Assembly: GCA_012841485.1 (NCBI GenBank)
Contig: DUUU01000382.1
Location: 1 to 6,195, forward strand
Direction: 5' to 3'
DNA: 6,195 nt
Origin: Armatimonadota bacterium
GTDB lineage: Bacteria > Armatimonadota > JAAZEB01
Shown: piece after piece, positions 4,211 to 6,195 of the stretch
How the letters are laid out: every line of letters begins with the position of its first letter
Numbering within the stretch: position 1 is the stretch's first letter
Translations under genes and position numbers: made by a program
Notes under the pieces: generated by a model
What the model was told of the DNA's origin: nothing
Database searches by the model: none
What the model saw: only the letters and a program-made list of their open reading frames with translations

Positions 4211-6195
4211 CGCCGGACCACCACCGGAGTCATCAGTCGGGCGCGGTCTAGCGCTCCGAAGTCAGGCGCCTTCAGATTGGGCTCGTCGGCGCCGTGGAGG
4301 ACGTAGGCGACGGTGGCGGGGTTCTTGCCCGCGGTGTTGAAGCCAAGCCCGGCCATGTTGCCCGCGTCCCAGTAGTTCACATTGGTGTGCGGCGTGATCG
4401 GGATCCCGGACAGGCCCCAGCCCTCGGACCAGGTGGCATACCACTGCGGGTTGGGGTTCTTGCCCGCGATCCCCTCGGCGTCTCCCTTGCCATCGATCTC
4501 TGCCTGATTTCCCTTGTCGTCCTGATAGCGGCACTTCGCCGCGTAGTAGGCGCGGCTCATGGTGCCGAAACGCTCGGGCGAGAGCATGGTCACCACGAGA
4601 TGGTCGGGATAGAAGGTGTAGAGCTTGTCGTAGGAGTGGTTCTTGGCGAGGTTCTTTTTCACGCGCACCTGCGTGAGCAGCGGGCCGTCTTGCAGCACCT
4701 CGAAGCTCTCCACCTCGCCGATCTCATTCACCCAGCCGGTATCCGCGGAGGAGACGCCAAGAGAGGAGAGCAGGGCAACCGCCGGCTGTTTCAGATCAAC
4801 GCCGCAGATGTAGCCCTCAGTGAAGCGGACGCGGTAGCGCGGGCCATCGTAGGTCGTCTCTTGCGCGCTCCAATGGCTGACGGCGCATGCTTCATGGCGC
4901 TTCCGATCCAGACCATCGAGGTAGATGCGGCAGTTGATCGCGGCACCGGCCTCGAAGGTGCCCGGCACGCGGAACGCAAGTCGCGTCTCGCCCTCCGGGC
5001 TGGTGATCATCTGCGCCTCGCAGAGCGCCTCGCGGGAATCCCTGGCGTCCAGGCGCACCACGCGCACGGCGGCGGGATCCGCCTTGCCGCTCTGGCCCTG
5101 CTTCGCGCGCTCGGCATCGGGATCGAAGGGGATCTCCACCACCGGGTTCCGGCGCGAGACGGCACCCATCTCCACGCGGATGTCGACATGGGTATCCCAT
5201 TGCGACCAGTCCGGATCGATGAAGCGCACGCGCTCGGTGACCGTGGCAGGCTTGCTGTAGGTGACCGTGCGCGCGTCCCCCACCTGGAAGCGGAAGCGCG
5301 TCCACCCGTCCCTGCGCGCGCTCGGAAGCGAGAAGGAGACCGTGGCGCTTTTGCCTGCCGGCAGATCCACGCGCTTCACGGCCAGCCGGTTCTCGGGAGT
5401 GATGCGATCCAGGTAGGCTGCCACAGGCACCCCCTGGATGCCCTTTCCCCCATGGTTGGTGACGCGTAGTTGGAGCGTGGCGGGCTGGCCCTGCTTCACC
5501 ACCGGAGCGCCCGTTGCGGGTGCCTCGGCGAAGACGACCTCGGGCACGCCCGCGAGTGCCCTTGGGCCCAGGAGGAGCGTGGGCTGAACGGCCGTCTCGG
5601 AGGCCAGTTCAAGCATCTCACCCCGGGCCCGCGCGGCGCCGGTGACGCGGAGGGCGTTCCCTTCCTCATCGAGCTGGACGATGCGCCACTGGCCCGGGCT
5701 GGCCGCCGCCTTCTTTTCCGCGCTGGCGGCGAAGAGTGCGCTCGGATTCAGGCGGACCCACCGTGTGGCCTGCTCCGGGATGATGCGCAGCCGGTCCGGG
5801 CCGTCGCGGCGGATGGTGACGCCGGTGCCCTCGGCCGTCTCCACGGCGCCGGGCACGTTCCCCTCGGCGTAGAGGTAGTCCGGCGTGCGGATGCACGTGA
5901 TGGTGCCGTTCGGGGCGTCGCCCTTCACGATCCGATACTGCTCGATGCGCGGCCCCTTCACGTAGAAGCCATACTGCGGCAACGTCCACTCCTTGCCGTC
6001 CCGCTTCAGCGTCCACGGCTTCTCGCCGAAGTTCACCCATACCTGGGTGCCGTCGGCGAAGCGCGTGGTCTGCACGGCGCGGTCGGGGGTGACGAAGGCG
6101 TGGCTCACCATCTCCTCGAACGCGATCTGTTCATGCAGCTTGCAGGTGTTGCGATAGCTCTCCAGCAGGCGCGCCCGCGTCTCGGGCTGGTCCCA
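4207..6195 (-). CDS. C-terminal part of a large multidomain, probably carbohydrate-active protein (partial)
   Basis: The frame is open to the right edge: 28 codons precede the ATG at 6111, beginning WDQPETRARLLESYRN, so that ATG is internal and at least 662 residues are visible. Numbering from the ATG at 6111, the part just before it to about residue 60 has a helix followed by TTRFADGTQVWVNFGEKPW (15-33). This resembles the region after the barrel in GH101/GH129/DUF5696-type glycosidase-like proteins. Residues 203-285 look like a CARDB-type immunoglobulin-like module (QLRVTNHGGKGIQGVPV, then LPAGKSATVSFSLP). Residues 295-415 form another beta-rich segment. Residues 420-610 resemble a galactose-mutarotase-like or lyase-type beta-sandwich, rich in Trp and Tyr (WYATWSEGWGLSGIP at 557-571). 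It is likely exported, but the N-terminus, any signal peptide and any catalytic domain lie outside the window. The assignment rests on general resemblance only; a structural or non-catalytic glycan-binding role is equally possible. It is probably coupled to the flavoprotein through the ATGA overlap. Confidence 0.62.
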   Translation of the reverse strand, partial: WDQPETRARLLESYRNTCKLHEQIAFEEMVSHAFVTPDRAVQTTRFADGTQVWVNFGEKPWTLKRDGKEWTLPQYGFYVKGPRIEQYRIVKGDAPNGTITCIRTPDYLYAEGNVPGAVETAEGTGVTIRRDGPDRLRIIPEQATRWVRLNPSALFAASAEKKAAASPGQWRIVQLDEEGNALRVTGAARARGEMLELASETAVQPTLLLGPRALAGVPEVVFAEAPATGAPVVKQGQPATLQLRVTNHGGKGIQGVPVAAYLDRITPENRLAVKRVDLPAGKSATVSFSLPSARRDGWTRFRFQVGDARTVTYSKPATVTERVRFIDPDWSQWDTHVDIRVEMGAVSRRNPVVEIPFDPDAERAKQGQSGKADPAAVRVVRLDARDSREALCEAQMITSPEGETRLAFRVPGTFEAGAAINCRIYLDGLDRKRHEACAVSHWSAQETTYDGPRYRVRFTEGYICGVDLKQPAVALLSSLGVSSADTGWVNEIGEVESFEVLQDGPLLTQVRVKKNLAKNHSYDKLYTFYPDHLVVTMLSPERFGTMSRAYYAAKCRYQDDKGNQAEIDGKGDAEGIAGKNPNPQWYATWSEGWGLSGIPITPHTNVNYWDAGNMAGLGFNTAGKNPATVAYVLHGADEPNLKAPDFGALDRARLMTPVVVRR

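Noticed and set aside
3137..4306. Plus-strand open frame (389 codons) opposite the flavoprotein gene
   Set aside because: The opposite strand carries complete HI0933-family motifs; this frame is Arg/Ala/Pro-rich, has no domain and runs past the end of one real gene into another.
4294..5469. Plus-strand open frame (391 codons) opposite the carbohydrate-type gene
   Set aside because: Composition dominated by Arg, Ala, Gly, Leu and His, typical of an antisense shadow; no motif recognised.
6109..6111. ATG as the true start of the carbohydrate-type gene
   Set aside because: The frame stays open for 28 more codons to the window edge with similar composition and a plausible helix, and no ribosome-binding site precedes this ATG.
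1..6195. CRISPR array, tRNA, rRNA, insertion sequence or prophage signals
   Set aside because: No regularly spaced repeats, tRNA-like folds, transposase or integrase motifs, or terminal inverted repeats were seen on either strand.

Overview
The window is GC-rich bacterial DNA in which every supportable gene lies on the minus strand, so transcription runs from high to low coordinates. Long open frames on the plus strand are antisense shadows of these genes. Large carbohydrate-active-type proteins, a soluble PAS histidine kinase and an environmental AAC(3)-type enzyme suggest a free-living or environmental bacterium. A polysaccharide-degrading lineage such as Armatimonadota or the Planctomycetota/Verrucomicrobiota group would fit, but this is a weak inference because no rRNA or other marker gene is present.

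In transcription order: (1) 6195-4207, the C-terminal 662 residues of a large multidomain beta-sandwich protein, probably carbohydrate-active, whose start lies beyond the right edge; (2) 4210-2951, a complete HI0933/YhiN/BaiN-type flavoprotein whose ATG overlaps the preceding stop in an ATGA junction; (3) a 242-bp gap with the best promoter in the window (TTGACG, 19 bp, extended -10 TGGTATAAT), a 9-bp direct repeat touching its -35 box, and a leader with a strong GC hairpin; (4) 2708-1008, a soluble PAS-PAS histidine kinase with no receiver domain and no adjacent response regulator; (5) a 177-bp gap with small GC hairpins and no clear promoter; (6) 830-84, an AAC(3)-family (Antibiotic_NAT) acetyltransferase; (7) 45-1, the first 15 codons of a protein with a signal-peptide-like start and a perfect Shine-Dalgarno sequence, cut by the left edge.

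The genes appear to form two transcription units. The first holds the carbohydrate-type gene and the flavoprotein, which are probably translationally coupled. The second starts at the promoter near 2900 and covers the kinase, possibly reading on into the acetyltransferase and the exported protein. Nothing in the sequence links the gene functions into one pathway. I do not see a clearly new system. The most useful leads are the promoter/operator and leader before the kinase, the unusual gene pairings, and the unidentified large beta-sandwich protein.
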